Shown here one piece after another: positions 18,245 to 27,931 of a DNA stretch of 64,000 nucleotides; positions within the stretch are counted from its first letter, which is position 1, and every line of letters begins with the position of its first letter. The stretch is taken from contig NZ_JAPNUE010000001.1 of assembly GCF_026626305.1 (NCBI RefSeq), positions 124,001 to 188,000 of the forward strand. Reading direction: 5' to 3'. The notes below the pieces were generated by a model that worked only from the letters and a program-made list of their open reading frames with translations, ran no database searches and had not been told where the DNA came from. A program made the position numbers and the translations under genes. This DNA is from Frigidibacter sp. RF13 (lineage in GTDB: Bacteria > Pseudomonadota > Alphaproteobacteria > Rhodobacterales > Rhodobacteraceae).

Positions 18245-21200
18245 ATGCGCGCGCTCGACGATCTGAAGCTTGCGGTGAAGCTGCCGCTGATCCTAGGGAC
18301 GATGGTCGCCGTGGCGATGCTCGCCATGGGCTACACCGGATATCATGCGGCGCGGCAGGCGCTGATGGAGGCGGGCGTGGCACGGATCAACACGGCGCTC
18401 GATTCCAAGCTTCTGGAGTTCGAGGCCTGGTTCGAAGGCGCCTCATCCGACCTCAAGGCTGCGGCGGCTAGCCCGCTCACGCTCCGCGCGCTGCGGGACT
18501 TCACCTCAGCCTGGGAAAAGCTCGGCGATGAGGCAAAATCCTATATTCATGCCCAGTATGTCGAGGGCAACCCCAACCCCGCAGGCGAACGATACAAGCT
18601 CGACCGCGTCACCAATGTTTCGGACTATTCCGTCGCACATGCCCGATACCACCCGGGCTTCGTGTCGATCTTCAGCGAGAAGAACTATCACGACGTGATG
18701 CTGGTCGCGGTGGACGGGACGATCCTCTATACTGTCGCGAAGGAGGGGGATATCGGCGAGAACCTCCTCACCGGGTCGCTGCGCGTGACAAGTCTCGCGC
18801 GCACGGTGCGGCGGGTCCTGCAGGCGGCGGATACGCCGATCCTGTTTTCCGATTTCGCGCCCTATAAGGCATCGGATGGCAAGCCCACAAGTTTCGCGGC
18901 GGCGCCGATCACCTCGGTGGACGGCCGTGTTCTCGGGGCGCTCGTCTTTCAGATATCGACCTTGCAGATGAACGCCATCCTGGAGCGGCGACATGGCGAC
19001 GGCATCGCCCTGACCTCCTATCTGCTTGGTACAGATCGGCGGCTGCGCTCCGATCTCGGGGCCGCGCCGGAAATGCAGGCCTATACGGGGAAGCGTACAC
19101 CGGAGGCGATGAAGACCGCCTTCGACCTAGAGCATGTCGTCTCGCAGGAAGCGGGCATCGATGGCCGTCCCGCCCTTCTGATGACTGGCCGGATCGAGGT
19201 GCCGGGGTTCAAGATGGCACTGGTTCTGGAACAGCCCGAAGAGGAGCTCGTGAGCCCGGTCTTGCAGATGGTACGGTCGATGCTTTTCGGTGCCACGATC
19301 TCGACGCTCGCGATGGGGTTGGTTGTTTTCCTTGTGGCGCGGAGCCTGTCGCGACCCCTCGTGGGGGCCGCGGAGGCGATGGAACAGATCGCTTCGGGCA
19401 ATTACGACTGCCCGGTCAGCGGGACGGCGCGCGGCGACGAGATCGGCGCTATCGCCCGCACGCTCGAGACCTTCCGCAATGCCCTGGGTCTCGCCGCGGT
19501 CACGGCGCGTGAGAATGCGGTGAACAGCGCGGCCCTTGCGGGCTCCTCCGCCGCGCTGATGGTTCTCGACGAGCGCGGCCGGATAACCTACGCGAACGGT
19601 GCCTTGTCGGCGCTGTTTCGCACGCATGCGGAGGAGATCGGCTGCCGTCTTGCAGATTTTGATCCCGATAGCCTGGTCGGCGGGGGTGTCGGTGCGCTTC
19701 TTGAGGATGCGGGCGGTTTTGCGAACCTGTTCCAGGCAGCGGACGTCTGGCCCGTCGTCGCCGAATTGCGCTTTGGACAGGCGCGTTTCCGGCTGGAAGC
19801 GAACGAGGTGCTGGCCGCCAACGGCGAACGTATCGGTTTCGTCGCGGAATGGCGCGAGGTTACCGAGGAGCGGATGAACCGCGCGCTTCTTGGCGCCATC
19901 GACCGCGATCTCGTGACGCTTGAATGCGGGGCGGACGGATTGGTTCTTGCGCTGAATAGCCGGTTTTCCGCAATGGCCGGGCGCGCGGCGGAGGACTGCG
20001 CCGGCGAGCCGCTGGGCGAGGTCCTATCCGATGAGACGGGCGTATCCCTGGAATTCGGGCGCATGGTGGAACAGTTGGTCCAGGGGCAGGCGGTCTATGG
20101 GCGGTTCTTTGCTGGACATGGCGAGGGAAGGGAGGGCGTGGTCGAAGGTGGCTTCGCCCCGGTACGCGATAGTGCCGGTGCTCTCATCAAAGTGGTCTTC
20201 ATTGGCTCCGACGTAAGTGCCGCAGAGGCCGCGCGCCGCGCCGCCGAGGCCCAGCGGCGCGCCCTGCAGGAGGCACAGGCCGCGGTGGTTGAAGCCTTGC
20301 GTGTGGGCCTTCGGCGCCTTTCAGAGGGCGATCTGACGGCGCGGCTGACCGATACGTTCGCCGAGGACTACCGGACCTTGCGCGAGGATTTCAACAGGAC
20401 GCTCGACCGGCTCGAGGAACTCGTGCGGACGGTTGTATCGAACGCCACGGCGATCGAGGCGGAGGTGCATGAGATTGCCGCCGCGGCCGATGATCTGTCG
20501 GAGCGGACCGAGCGACAGGCCGCGACGCTTGAACAGACAGCGGTCGCGCTGGACGAGTTGACTGTTTCGGTCCAATCGGCGGCCGAGGGCGCGGGCGAGG
20601 CCAACGCTGTCGCGACCGCCGCCCGCGCCTCGGCCGCTGCATCGGCGCCGGTGGTGCAGCAGGCGGTCGAGGCAATGGGTGCGATCGAACGATCATCGGA
20701 GAAGATTGCCAAGATTGCGTCCGTGATCGACGATATCGCCTTCCAGACCAATCTTCTGGCGCTGAACGCGGGCGTCGAGGCGGCGCGCGCGGGCGAGGCG
20801 GGCCGGGGCTTTGCCGTGGTGGCGAACGAGGTGCGGGCACTCGCGCAGCGTTGCTCGGAGGCCGCGCGAGAGATCGACGCACTTCTCAGCGAGGCGGCGC
20901 AGGAGGTCAAGCGCGGGGTCGGCCATGTCAATCAGACCGGCGTCGCGATCGAGGCGATCGTCGGCTCGGTCGGCCAGATATCCCTGCGTATGGCCGATAT
21001 CGCGGCCTCGGCACGGGAACAATCGGCAGGCCTTGCCGAGATCAATCAGGCGGTGAACCAGATTGATCATGCGACGCAGGAAAATACGGCGCTGTTCGCC
21101 GACACGGCCCTTGCCAGCCAGCGCCTGACAGAAAGCGCCAAGGCGCTCAGCGCAACGGTCGAGCGGTTCAGCGTGCGCAGCCTGCCGACCGGCGGCGAGA

Positions 21201-21352
21201 CGGTCGCGGATGGCGGCGGCTGGTCGGTGGTCCGTATGCCGCACGCGGCGCAGCCACCGAGCGGCGCCGCGCGTCTTGCTGTTGGCTCCGTCGCCCTCGC
21301 GTCGACCGACAGTGCAGCGAAGGGGCTCGCCGATGGCTGGGAGGAGTTCTGA
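18245..21352 (+). CDS. Methyl-accepting chemotaxis protein with Cache-like sensor, two PAS domains and GWEEF tail
   Basis: A 1035-residue transmembrane chemoreceptor. TM1 is at about 12-34. A periplasmic Cache-like sensor ([25 protein letters not shown]) extends to about 340, and TM2 is near 345-367. HAMP follows to about 420, then two cytoplasmic PAS-like domains (about 430-545 and 550-665), a second HAMP-like/linker region, and the signalling hairpin [20 protein letters not shown] through [15 protein letters not shown]. The tail ends in GWEEF, like the NWETF pentapeptide that tethers CheR/CheB in enteric receptors. The last 20 bp overlap cheB. Its ligand is unknown; the location beside sugar genes is only suggestive. 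Confidence 0.92.
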   Translation: MRALDDLKLAVKLPLILGTMVAVAMLAMGYTGYHAARQALMEAGVARINTALDSKLLEFEAWFEGASSDLKAAAASPLTLRALRDFTSAWEKLGDEAKSYIHAQYVEGNPNPAGERYKLDRVTNVSDYSVAHARYHPGFVSIFSEKNYHDVMLVAVDGTILYTVAKEGDIGENLLTGSLRVTSLARTVRRVLQAADTPILFSDFAPYKASDGKPTSFAAAPITSVDGRVLGALVFQISTLQMNAILERRHGDGIALTSYLLGTDRRLRSDLGAAPEMQAYTGKRTPEAMKTAFDLEHVVSQEAGIDGRPALLMTGRIEVPGFKMALVLEQPEEELVSPVLQMVRSMLFGATISTLAMGLVVFLVARSLSRPLVGAAEAMEQIASGNYDCPVSGTARGDEIGAIARTLETFRNALGLAAVTARENAVNSAALAGSSAALMVLDERGRITYANGALSALFRTHAEEIGCRLADFDPDSLVGGGVGALLEDAGGFANLFQAADVWPVVAELRFGQARFRLEANEVLAANGERIGFVAEWREVTEERMNRALLGAIDRDLVTLECGADGLVLALNSRFSAMAGRAAEDCAGEPLGEVLSDETGVSLEFGRMVEQLVQGQAVYGRFFAGHGEGREGVVEGGFAPVRDSAGALIKVVFIGSDVSAAEAARRAAEAQRRALQEAQAAVVEALRVGLRRLSEGDLTARLTDTFAEDYRTLREDFNRTLDRLEELVRTVVSNATAIEAEVHEIAAAADDLSERTERQAATLEQTAVALDELTVSVQSAAEGAGEANAVATAARASAAASAPVVQQAVEAMGAIERSSEKIAKIASVIDDIAFQTNLLALNAGVEAARAGEAGRGFAVVANEVRALAQRCSEAAREIDALLSEAAQEVKRGVGHVNQTGVAIEAIVGSVGQISLRMADIAASAREQSAGLAEINQAVNQIDHATQENTALFADTALASQRLTESAKALSATVERFSVRSLPTGGETVADGGGWSVVRMPHAAQPPSGAARLAVGSVALASTDSAAKGLADGWEEF

Positions 21353-22466
21353 ACCGGCGCCGAACGCGCCGCCTGCCGTGCCGCTGCGCGTGATGGTGGT
21401 CGACGATTCGCCGACGCAGCGCCGACTGCTGGCGCACCACCTCTCGGGCGACGGGCGGATCGAGCTTGTGGCGAGTGCCGCCGATTGCGCGGAGGCCGCA
21501 GAGCTTCTGCCTAAGGCGCGCGCTGATGTCCTCCTCCTTGATATCGAAATGCCGGGCTGCGATGGGCTAACCTTTCTGCGGCACCTCATGGGCGAGCGGC
21601 CGATGCCGGTGGTGATCCTGTCATCGCTCGCGGCTGCGGGCAGCGCAGCGGCGCTGGAGGCGCTGGCACTTGGCGCCGTCGATTGCCTGGAAAAGGCGGC
21701 GGGGAGTTACGCGCGCGGGCCTGGGGGTCTCGTGCAGCGCCTTGTCTCGGCGGCCGCGGCGACACCGGCGCTAGCGACCCGGCGCCTGAAGCTTGCGCGT
21801 GCCGCCCGGGCGGCGGCGCGCAAGGTGTCCGCCGTCGCGTCGTCAAGTGGGCACTGGGAGCGGATCAGCCTTGTCGGCGCCTCGACAGGCGGCGTCGCGG
21901 CGCTGGAGGAGATGCTCGCCGTCTTTCCCGCTGACGGCCCGGCTGTCGTCGTCGCGCAGCACATGCCGCCCGTCTATGTCGAGCGGATCGCCGAGCGGTT
22001 CGAACGATCCTTCCTGCCGCGGGTCAGGATCGCCCGGCACGGCGAGCGGATCGTGCCCGGCCATGTCTATCTCGCGCCGGGCAAGGGATCACATGTCGTA
22101 CTGCAGCCCCTGCTGCCGCTGACACTTGGCGTGGCGCCGGTTCAGGGGCCGCGTGGCCACAGCCCCTCTGTCGACCGGCTGTTTGCCTCGGCCCTGCCGC
22201 ATGCCGCCGCGATCACGGCGGTGGTTCTGAGCGGCATGGGCCGGGACGGCGCCACGGGGATGCTGGACCTGCGCGCCCTCGGCGCGCGCACGTTGGCGCA
22301 GGACGCGCGGACAAGCCTGATCTATGGAATGCCTGGCGCCGCCGCCGCGCTGGGTGCGGCGGAGGAACTGCTACCGCCGGGACAGATCGGTGAGCGCCTG
22401 CTATCACTCTGCGCGCCGGGTGCACGCCCGGTGGTCGTGCGCCGCCGCACCCTCGGCTCAGGCTAG
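21333..22466 (+). CDS. cheB: Chemotaxis response regulator methylesterase CheB
   Basis: Removes methyl groups from chemoreceptors and is activated by CheA phosphorylation. The 377-residue protein has a receiver domain at about 17-135 ([10 protein letters not shown], phospho-acceptor Asp70 in LLLDIEMPG) and a C-terminal methylesterase with the triad Ser184 (VGASTGG), His210 (VAQHMP) and Asp305 (GMGRDG). The ATG at 21333 lies inside the receptor's last codons, with AAGGGG about 8 nt upstream; the overlap suggests translational coupling. The receiver lacks the usual VKP-Lys switch spacing: LEKAAGSYA occupies that place. The stop shares a CTAG palindrome with the convergent gene. Confidence 0.93.
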   Translation: MAGRSSEPAPNAPPAVPLRVMVVDDSPTQRRLLAHHLSGDGRIELVASAADCAEAAELLPKARADVLLLDIEMPGCDGLTFLRHLMGERPMPVVILSSLAAAGSAAALEALALGAVDCLEKAAGSYARGPGGLVQRLVSAAAATPALATRRLKLARAARAAARKVSAVASSSGHWERISLVGASTGGVAALEEMLAVFPADGPAVVVAQHMPPVYVERIAERFERSFLPRVRIARHGERIVPGHVYLAPGKGSHVVLQPLLPLTLGVAPVQGPRGHSPSVDRLFASALPHAAAITAVVLSGMGRDGATGMLDLRALGARTLAQDARTSLIYGMPGAAAALGAAEELLPPGQIGERLLSLCAPGARPVVVRRRTLGSG

Positions 22467-22921
22467 AACCAGGAGATCTCGCCACTCCGCGCCGGTTCTC
22501 CGACCAGTGACGCCCCGGTCTCGCTGGTTTCCCGCGGCTCTGCTACGATGCCCTCAGTTCCGAAAAGCCGATGTGCCAGATCGCGCAAGATCAGCCCGTC
22601 TGCGAGCGGGGGCGTCGCGATTGTGGTGGACGGGGTCAGTTGCCCGCCGAGTGCCGTGAGTAGGCGGGAGAGATCGCCGAGATTCTGGGTGATCCGGTCG
22701 ATGGCCTGCAGACCTGCCATCGCTTCCCCCAGCGCCTTCTGCGCGACGCCTGCAGCCGACAGCGCATCTTGCAGGTCAAGCGCGAGTCCGGCCAACTGGT
22801 GAAGCTCGCTCGCGACCCGCGAAGCAAGGGCTGCCACCGCTATTTCCGCAACGCTCGCTCCCGCGTCAGGCGTTGCGTCGCGTGGCTGCGCGGCGTGAAG
22901 AGCTTGTCCTGTCCCGGTCAT
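22463..22921 (-). CDS. Small chemotaxis-operon protein with a CheZ-like D-x3-Q motif (CheT candidate)
   Basis: A 152-residue protein starting MTGTGQALHAAQ; the ATG at 22921 overlaps the cheR stop by ATGA. Residues 24-95 form long amphipathic helices, with LQAIDRITQNLGDLSRLL at 71-88. Asp75 and Gln79 reproduce the D-x3-Q spacing of the CheZ phosphatase motif (Asp143/Gln147 in E. coli). A CheT protein with such a motif is reported at the end of the Sinorhizobium meliloti che operon, and this gene has the matching last-in-operon place. A CheY-P phosphatase role is therefore an inference. The C-terminal quarter is probably disordered and ends SWF. The chemotaxis link is strong from context; the function is unproven. 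Confidence 0.6.
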   Translation of the reverse strand: MTGTGQALHAAQPRDATPDAGASVAEIAVAALASRVASELHQLAGLALDLQDALSAAGVAQKALGEAMAGLQAIDRITQNLGDLSRLLTALGGQLTPSTTIATPPLADGLILRDLAHRLFGTEGIVAEPRETSETGASLVGEPARSGEISWF

Positions 22922-23772
22922 CCTGGCCCTCCGTCGCCTTTGCAATAGACGGTCTGGCCAAGCGCATTCAGGTGCGCGGCGGCGGGGCCGGTCATCCGGT
23001 CGGCATGTCCGAGGAGCAGCCAGCCGCCGTTGGTCAGGGCGCCTGCAAACCGCGAGATCAGCCGCTCGCGCGCCTTCGGTTCGAAATAGATCAGCACATT
23101 GCGGCAGAGGATGGCGTGGAAAGGCGGCTCTGCCTGCCAGTCGGCATGAAGGTTCTGCGTCCGGCAACGGACGAGCCCGCGCACCGAATCCGAAAGCGTG
23201 AACCCGCCGGACGAGGGCAGACAATGTTGCCGGAAGGGGGGCGGGATCTCGGCCAGCGCGGCGGTCGGATAGTGCGCGCGGGCTGCGCGGGCGGTCTGGG
23301 CGGCATCGAGATCGGTTGCGAGAATCTCGATGTTCAGCAGCGCCGCGTTAGGCACGAGGTCAAGGAGCGTGAGCGCCAGAGAATAGGCTTCCTGCCCGGC
23401 CGCGCCTCCGGCCGACCAAAAGCGGAGCTTTCTCCCAGCCTGCGCCTCGGCGATCAAGGGTGGCAGCAGACGGTCGCGCATCATCTGGAAATGATGCGGC
23501 TCGCGGAAGAAATGCGAGACATGCGTGGTCAGAAGGCCGAGGAGGGTCGCGCGCTCGGTCGCGCCGTCCGGCCCGTCGATGAGACGCAGATAGTCGCGAT
23601 AGGAGCCAAGATCGAGCCGCGCGAGCCGCCGCTTCAGGCGCGCCTCGATCATCGGGTAGCGCGACGGCGGCAGAAGCAGCCCCGCCTCCTCCTCGACCCG
23701 GCGAGAGATGGCCGCGATATAGAACGGCGTCCGGTCGACCGGCATGCCGCTGATGTCGGCACGGAGTGTCAT
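22918..23772 (-). CDS. cheR: Chemoreceptor methyltransferase CheR
   Basis: Transfers methyl groups from S-adenosylmethionine to receptor glutamates. The 284 residues have the helical N-terminal domain (RLKRRLARLDLGSYRDYLRLI), the receptor/SAM-contact motif THVSHFFREPHHF, the SAM-binding loop FWSAGGAAGQEAYSLA and CRNVLIYF near residue 230. The loop departs from the usual S-T-G-E-E-P-Y-S form: GQEAYS keeps only the second Glu and lacks Pro. The C-terminal LLLGHADRM is near normal. It overlaps cheW and the CheT-like gene by 4 bp on each side. Confidence 0.92.
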   Translation of the reverse strand: MTLRADISGMPVDRTPFYIAAISRRVEEEAGLLLPPSRYPMIEARLKRRLARLDLGSYRDYLRLIDGPDGATERATLLGLLTTHVSHFFREPHHFQMMRDRLLPPLIAEAQAGRKLRFWSAGGAAGQEAYSLALTLLDLVPNAALLNIEILATDLDAAQTARAARAHYPTAALAEIPPPFRQHCLPSSGGFTLSDSVRGLVRCRTQNLHADWQAEPPFHAILCRNVLIYFEPKARERLISRFAGALTNGGWLLLGHADRMTGPAAAHLNALGQTVYCKGDGGPG

Positions 23773-24263
23773 GCAGCGCTTCCCTCTGGCCCGGGGGCAA
23801 GGCGGGCGGGATCGAGCACCCTGAGGACGGTGTCCGCCTCGACCGCAAGCGCCCTCAGAAAGCTGCCGCCGGGCCCGGTGGCGCAGGCAGGCGGCGGTTC
23901 AAGCGCCCGGTCGGCGATCCGCGTGATATCGCGCACGCGTTCGACCGCGACGCCAAGCAGGCGGCCGGCACTTTCGACCACCACGATCACCGGGCGCGCA
24001 CCGAGCGTCCCCGCACCTTTGTCGGTAGAGGCAAGCCCCAGGCGGCGGCCGAGGTCGATCACGGGCAGGATCGTGCCGCGCAGGTTGACGACGCCCATGA
24101 CCCAGCCGGGCCGGTGCGGCAGCGGTGTGGCGTGGCTGAAGCTGCGAATCTCGCGGATCGCGCTCAGCGGCAGGATAAATTCCTCGCCGCCCGCCGACAG
24201 GCCGAGATAATCGCTGCTGCTCTCGGCCGGCGAGCCGGTTTGAATCGGCAGAGCTTCGGTCAT
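23769..24263 (-). CDS. cheW: Chemotaxis coupling protein CheW
   Basis: Scaffold protein that links receptors to CheA. The 164-residue protein starts MTEALPIQTGSP. The CheW fold is visible as EEFILPLSAIREI, GVVNLRGTILPVIDLGRRLGL and VVVESAGRLLGVAVERVRDI. The ATG at 24263 overlaps the cheA stop by ATGA, which supports it over an in-frame start 11 codons earlier inside cheA. In the operon STAS-cheY-cheA-cheW-cheR-cheT-like. Confidence 0.93.
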   Translation of the reverse strand: MTEALPIQTGSPAESSSDYLGLSAGGEEFILPLSAIREIRSFSHATPLPHRPGWVMGVVNLRGTILPVIDLGRRLGLASTDKGAGTLGARPVIVVVESAGRLLGVAVERVRDITRIADRALEPPPACATGPGGSFLRALAVEADTVLRVLDPARLAPGPEGSAA

Positions 24264-26203
24264 GAGGCCAGCCTTTCGGGCGGCGGCGCCGACCAATCGG
24301 TGGCGGCGGCGAGATCGATGAGCTCGCCGGGGTCGAGGATCAGGGCGACGGTTCCGTCGCCGAGGATCGTTGCCGCCGCCGCGCCGGGGACCCGGCCGAG
24401 GCCGGCGCCAAACGGTTTGACGACGATCTGGCTCTGGCCGAGCAGCTCGTCGACGATGAGGGCGAGGCGCCGGTCCGCCTCGTCGGCGAGGATCACGGCG
24501 AGTGCGGCACTCGGGCGGGCGCGGCCGAGGCCGAGAAGCCCGGCCGCATCGAAGAGCGGGGTCTGACGCTGGCGCAGGCGGACAAGCCGCTCGCCCCGGG
24601 CGAACTGGTCGAGGTCCGGTGTGCCGAGCCGGGTGGCCTCGAGCGTCGCGGCGAGCGGTAGGGCGAAGACATGGCCGCCCGCGCGAACCAGCATCGCTTC
24701 CATCACCGCGAGCGTGAGCGGCAGCGATAGGGACAAGCGAGTGCCCCGACCCGGTTCGGACCAGAGCGAGAGGCGGCCGCCAAGTGCCGCGACCGCCGTT
24801 TGCACCGCATCCATGCCGACGCCGCGGCCGGAGAGGGCGCCGACCGTCTGCGCGGTGGAAAAGCCCGGGCGAAAGAGGAGCGCGTCGGTTTCGGCCTCGG
24901 TCAGTGCCGCATCGGGCGCGATCAGCCCCTTGGCGAGTGCCGTGGCGCGGACCCGCGCGCGGTCGATCCCGCCACCGTCATCGGCAAGTTCGACGATCAC
25001 GCGGCCGGAGCGGTGGGCGGCGGAAAGGGTGATCTGCCCTTCGGCGGGCTTTCCTGAAGCGGCTCGGCGTGCGCTGTCTTCCAGCCCGTGATCGACGGCA
25101 TTACGGATCATGTGAGTAAGGGGTTCGACCAGCCGTTCGGCGATCGACCGATCGATCTCGGTCGTCTCGCCCACGAGATGAAGCCGGGCGGGCTTGCCCG
25201 CCCGCGCCGCCGCTTCGCGCAGGATACGCGCCATGCGCTGGAAGAGCGGCTTGACCGGTTGGGTGCGGAGCGCGAGGACAGAGTCCTGCAGATCGCGGCC
25301 GAGGGTCTGCACCTCTTTCAGTGCCGCCGCTGCCGCCGAGCGCCGGTCAAGGCCGGCATCCCGGAGCCGCCTTGCAAGGATTGCCTCGGCGATCGCAAGT
25401 TCGCCTACAAGGTTCATCAGACGGTCGAACCGGTCGAGATCGACGCGGACCGTGGGCCGCTCTGGCGCCGCTCCGCGCGTCACGAACTCCGGGTTCTGCG
25501 GCTTGCCGTCGTCTGGCCTATTGGCTGCCGTTTCTGTCGGGGGTGGCGACGCCTCGGTCAGGCGTTCGATCCGCAGGTCGCAGATGTCCTCGACGAATTC
25601 GAAGGTCTCGCGGATCGCACGTTCATCGACCGAGCCGGCAAGGTCGATGGTCCAGGAGAGGTAGCCTTGCTGCGGGTCGAGTGTGTCGAGGGATGGCAGC
25701 GCGCCCGCGTCGCAGGAGACCGACGCCTCGCCGAGATCGGTGAGGGCGTTGATCAGGTGAAGGGCCTCGTTGCCGGACTGATAGAGTGCGGCGGCTGGCC
25801 GGAAGACGATGCGCCAGTTGCCAAGCGCCGCTGGATCGGGTTCGCAGCCCGCCGCATCCCCGGTCGGTCCGGCGGTTCGCGCACGCTCGACGGCCTGCGC
25901 GAGATCGTCGGCAAGGGCCTGCATCGCGGCCATGACGCCCGCATCCGGACCGTGATCGGCACTGCGCAGGCGGTCGAGCCTGCTTTCGAAAATATGCGCC
26001 GTTTCGGCGAGCGCCTGATAGGACAGCGAGGCAGCACCGCCCTTGATCGTATGGACGGCACGGAAGGCGGCATGGATCGGCTCCGACCCCGGCAGGGCGA
26101 TGGACGGATCGGCGAGCGCATCGTCAAGCCGCCCGAGCAGGTCTTCGCATTCGGCGAAGAAACCGGCCCTGATTTCGGCAAGCGGATCGACAGATGCGGC
26201 CAT
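24260..26203 (-). CDS. cheA: Chemotaxis histidine kinase CheA
   Basis: Central kinase that phosphorylates CheY and CheB. The 647 residues contain an HPt domain with phospho-acceptor His51 in VHTIKGG and a P2-like region (about 125-225) ending in FEFVEDICDLRIERL. P3 dimerisation follows around 255-330 (LDRFDRLMNLVGELAIAE). The ATP-binding P4 has HMIRNAVDHGLE, DDGGGIDRARV and GRGVGMDAVQ. The C-terminal CheW-like P5 regulatory domain contains DEADRRLALIVDELLGQ. The start lies 10 bp after the cheY stop. Confidence 0.95.
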   Translation of the reverse strand: MAASVDPLAEIRAGFFAECEDLLGRLDDALADPSIALPGSEPIHAAFRAVHTIKGGAASLSYQALAETAHIFESRLDRLRSADHGPDAGVMAAMQALADDLAQAVERARTAGPTGDAAGCEPDPAALGNWRIVFRPAAALYQSGNEALHLINALTDLGEASVSCDAGALPSLDTLDPQQGYLSWTIDLAGSVDERAIRETFEFVEDICDLRIERLTEASPPPTETAANRPDDGKPQNPEFVTRGAAPERPTVRVDLDRFDRLMNLVGELAIAEAILARRLRDAGLDRRSAAAAALKEVQTLGRDLQDSVLALRTQPVKPLFQRMARILREAAARAGKPARLHLVGETTEIDRSIAERLVEPLTHMIRNAVDHGLEDSARRAASGKPAEGQITLSAAHRSGRVIVELADDGGGIDRARVRATALAKGLIAPDAALTEAETDALLFRPGFSTAQTVGALSGRGVGMDAVQTAVAALGGRLSLWSEPGRGTRLSLSLPLTLAVMEAMLVRAGGHVFALPLAATLEATRLGTPDLDQFARGERLVRLRQRQTPLFDAAGLLGLGRARPSAALAVILADEADRRLALIVDELLGQSQIVVKPFGAGLGRVPGAAAATILGDGTVALILDPGELIDLAAATDWSAPPPERLAS

Positions 26204-26213
26204 CCGTGTGCCC

Positions 26214-26579
26214 TCAACCCGCGATCATCTGGAGCGCGCGCACGAGCTTGTCGGCCTCGAACGGTTTGACGATCCAGCCCGTCGCGCCTGCGGCACGGGC
26301 ACGGGCCTTCAGCTCCGGCGCGCTTTCGGTCGTAAGCACGAGGATCGGCGTGGCACGATGGCGATCCTGACGCCTGACCGCCTCGATCAGGCCGAAGCCG
26401 TCGAGGCGCGGCATGTTGATGTCAGAGATGATCGCGTCAGGTACGGCCTCTGCCAGCCGGTCGAGCGCTTGCTGCCCGTCCTCCGCCAGTGTGACCTTAT
26501 ATCCCGCGCCGGTCAGCGCATGTTCGAGAAGGTCGCGGATCGTGCGGCTGTCGTCGACGGCAAGTACCCGTATGGCCAT
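26214..26579 (-). CDS. cheY: Single-domain response regulator CheY
   Basis: Receiver-only protein of 121 residues with the acidic pair in VDDSRT (Asp9/10), phospho-acceptor Asp53 in ISDINMPRLDG, the switch Thr in LVLTTES and Lys in IVKPF. It is the expected diffusible output or phosphate sink of the CheA here. The ATG overlaps the STAS gene stop by one base (TGATG). Confidence 0.94.
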   Translation of the reverse strand: MAIRVLAVDDSRTIRDLLEHALTGAGYKVTLAEDGQQALDRLAEAVPDAIISDINMPRLDGFGLIEAVRRQDRHRATPILVLTTESAPELKARARAAGATGWIVKPFEADKLVRALQMIAG

Positions 26580-26887
26580 CAGTGATCCCCCTCGAGCGCG
26601 GAAAGCGGAAAGGCGAAGCTGGAAAGTGCCGCGTCAAAGGCGGCCGAGCGCGGCGCGATGCGGAAGGCGCGGCCATCGCTTCGCCAGGTTGCCGCCGCTG
26701 CGAGGAGAACCTGCAGGCAGAGGCCGCCAAGGAGGGCAACTTCGCTTGCGTCGACCTGCACCGGCCTGCCGCGCAGCGCGAGGAAGCGCGTGCGGAGCCG
26801 CCCCGCAACCGTCAGATCGAGCCTGCGGTCGAGCGTGACTGGCGCAGCCCCGTCAGCTTCCCTGTCAGCTTGCTTGTCCTTGCCCAT
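26579..26887 (-). CDS. STAS-like domain protein, first gene of the che operon
   Basis: A 102-residue soluble protein: a charged N-terminus (MGKDKQADREAD), then LDLTVAGRLRTRFLAL, VDASEVALLGGLCLQVLLAAAATW and FRIAPRSAAFDAALSSF. This is the pattern of a STAS-type sheet-helix domain, where the conserved Ser/Thr position after the second strand would be Ser48 in VDASEV. A comparable small gene begins the S. meliloti che operon, where CheS binds CheA. A CheS-like role is inferred from position and fold. It starts 72 bp after glk, on the same strand. Confidence 0.65.
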   Translation of the reverse strand: MGKDKQADREADGAAPVTLDRRLDLTVAGRLRTRFLALRGRPVQVDASEVALLGGLCLQVLLAAAATWRSDGRAFRIAPRSAAFDAALSSFAFPLSALEGDH

Positions 26888-26959
26888 CGCGCGTTCGTCC
26901 TTTGCCCCGGGGCTCAGGACTAAGGCCGCGCGGTTAAGATTGGCTTGACGCGGGTAGGG

Positions 26960-27931
26960 TCAGGCGGCGATCCGGCGGCCGATGTGATCGGCGCAGCCTT
27001 CGAGTGCGGCATAATCATCCTCGACCACATGGACGGCGAACTCGCCCATGAAGTCGGAAAAGCGCCCCTTGTCGCGGAAGGCTTCGGCAAAGCCCTGGTC
27101 CACGAGATAGGGCGCGAAGGCGCGCGCTACGCCGCCTACAAGATAGATGCCGCCGAAGGGAAGGTGGTCGAGTGCCAGATCGCTGGCCACCCGGCCCAGA
27201 AGCGTGACGAAATGCCGGCAGGTCACGCTGGCCGCCGGGTCGTTCCGCTTGCCGATCCGGTCCATGATCTCGGCAGCTGCTAGGTCGGTGCCCGCAGCGT
27301 GGAAACTGTAAAGCCGTTCGAGCCCCCGGCCCGACAGTACGTCCTCGACGCCCGCGAACCCGTGCGCCTTCTCGACATGCCGGGCGAGGCGCAGGTCTTC
27401 TTCGGTGCGAAGCGGCAGGGTGGCATGGCCGCTTTCGGCGGCGGCAACGAAAAGGCCGCCCTCGGTCCGGTGGACGGGGGCGGCGTTGAAGCCGGTGCCG
27501 ACGCCGATCACCAGCCGCGCGCCGTCGCGGGGTGTGGGCGGCGGGGCGATGATGGTACGGAGGCTCTCGCCCGAGAGCCGGTCGAGCGCATGGCCCTGGG
27601 CCTGCAGGTCGTTGAGGATCGCCACGGTGTGCGCCCCGGTGGCCTCGGCCACGTCGGCGCGGGTGATCCGCCAGGAGAGGTTGGTCATCTCTGCCACGCC
27701 GTTCTGAACCGGACCGGCAACGGCGATGCAGGCACCCGCGCAGGAAGGCGCGCCGAGCGCGCCCAGATAGTCAATGAGGATCGCGGGCAGACCGGCGCTG
27801 GACGCATTGGCGTAACGGCGGATGGTGTCGTGTGCCACCCGGCCGCCATGGGCAAGCGCCACACGGGTATTGGTGCCGCCGATGTCGGCGAGAACGAGCG
27901 TGGCATCTGAGGGCAGGGCGGCTGAGGTCAT
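26960..27931 (-). CDS. glk: Glucokinase
   Basis: ATP-dependent glucose phosphorylation, giving the substrate of zwf and pgi. The 323 residues have the phosphate-binding LADIGGTNTRVALA at about 12-25, CIAVAGPV, LNDLQAQGHAL, IGVGTGFNAA, the ESGHATLPL metal/catalytic segment and LVGGVARAF near the C-terminus. These match the Glk family rather than the ROK family. The ATG at 27931 overlaps the bgl stop by ATGA; an in-frame ATG 18 codons earlier lies inside bgl and was not used. It would act on glucose released by the GH1 and GH13 enzymes of this locus. Confidence 0.94.
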   Translation of the reverse strand: MTSAALPSDATLVLADIGGTNTRVALAHGGRVAHDTIRRYANASSAGLPAILIDYLGALGAPSCAGACIAVAGPVQNGVAEMTNLSWRITRADVAEATGAHTVAILNDLQAQGHALDRLSGESLRTIIAPPPTPRDGARLVIGVGTGFNAAPVHRTEGGLFVAAAESGHATLPLRTEEDLRLARHVEKAHGFAGVEDVLSGRGLERLYSFHAAGTDLAAAEIMDRIGKRNDPAASVTCRHFVTLLGRVASDLALDHLPFGGIYLVGGVARAFAPYLVDQGFAEAFRDKGRFSDFMGEFAVHVVEDDYAALEGCADHIGRRIAA

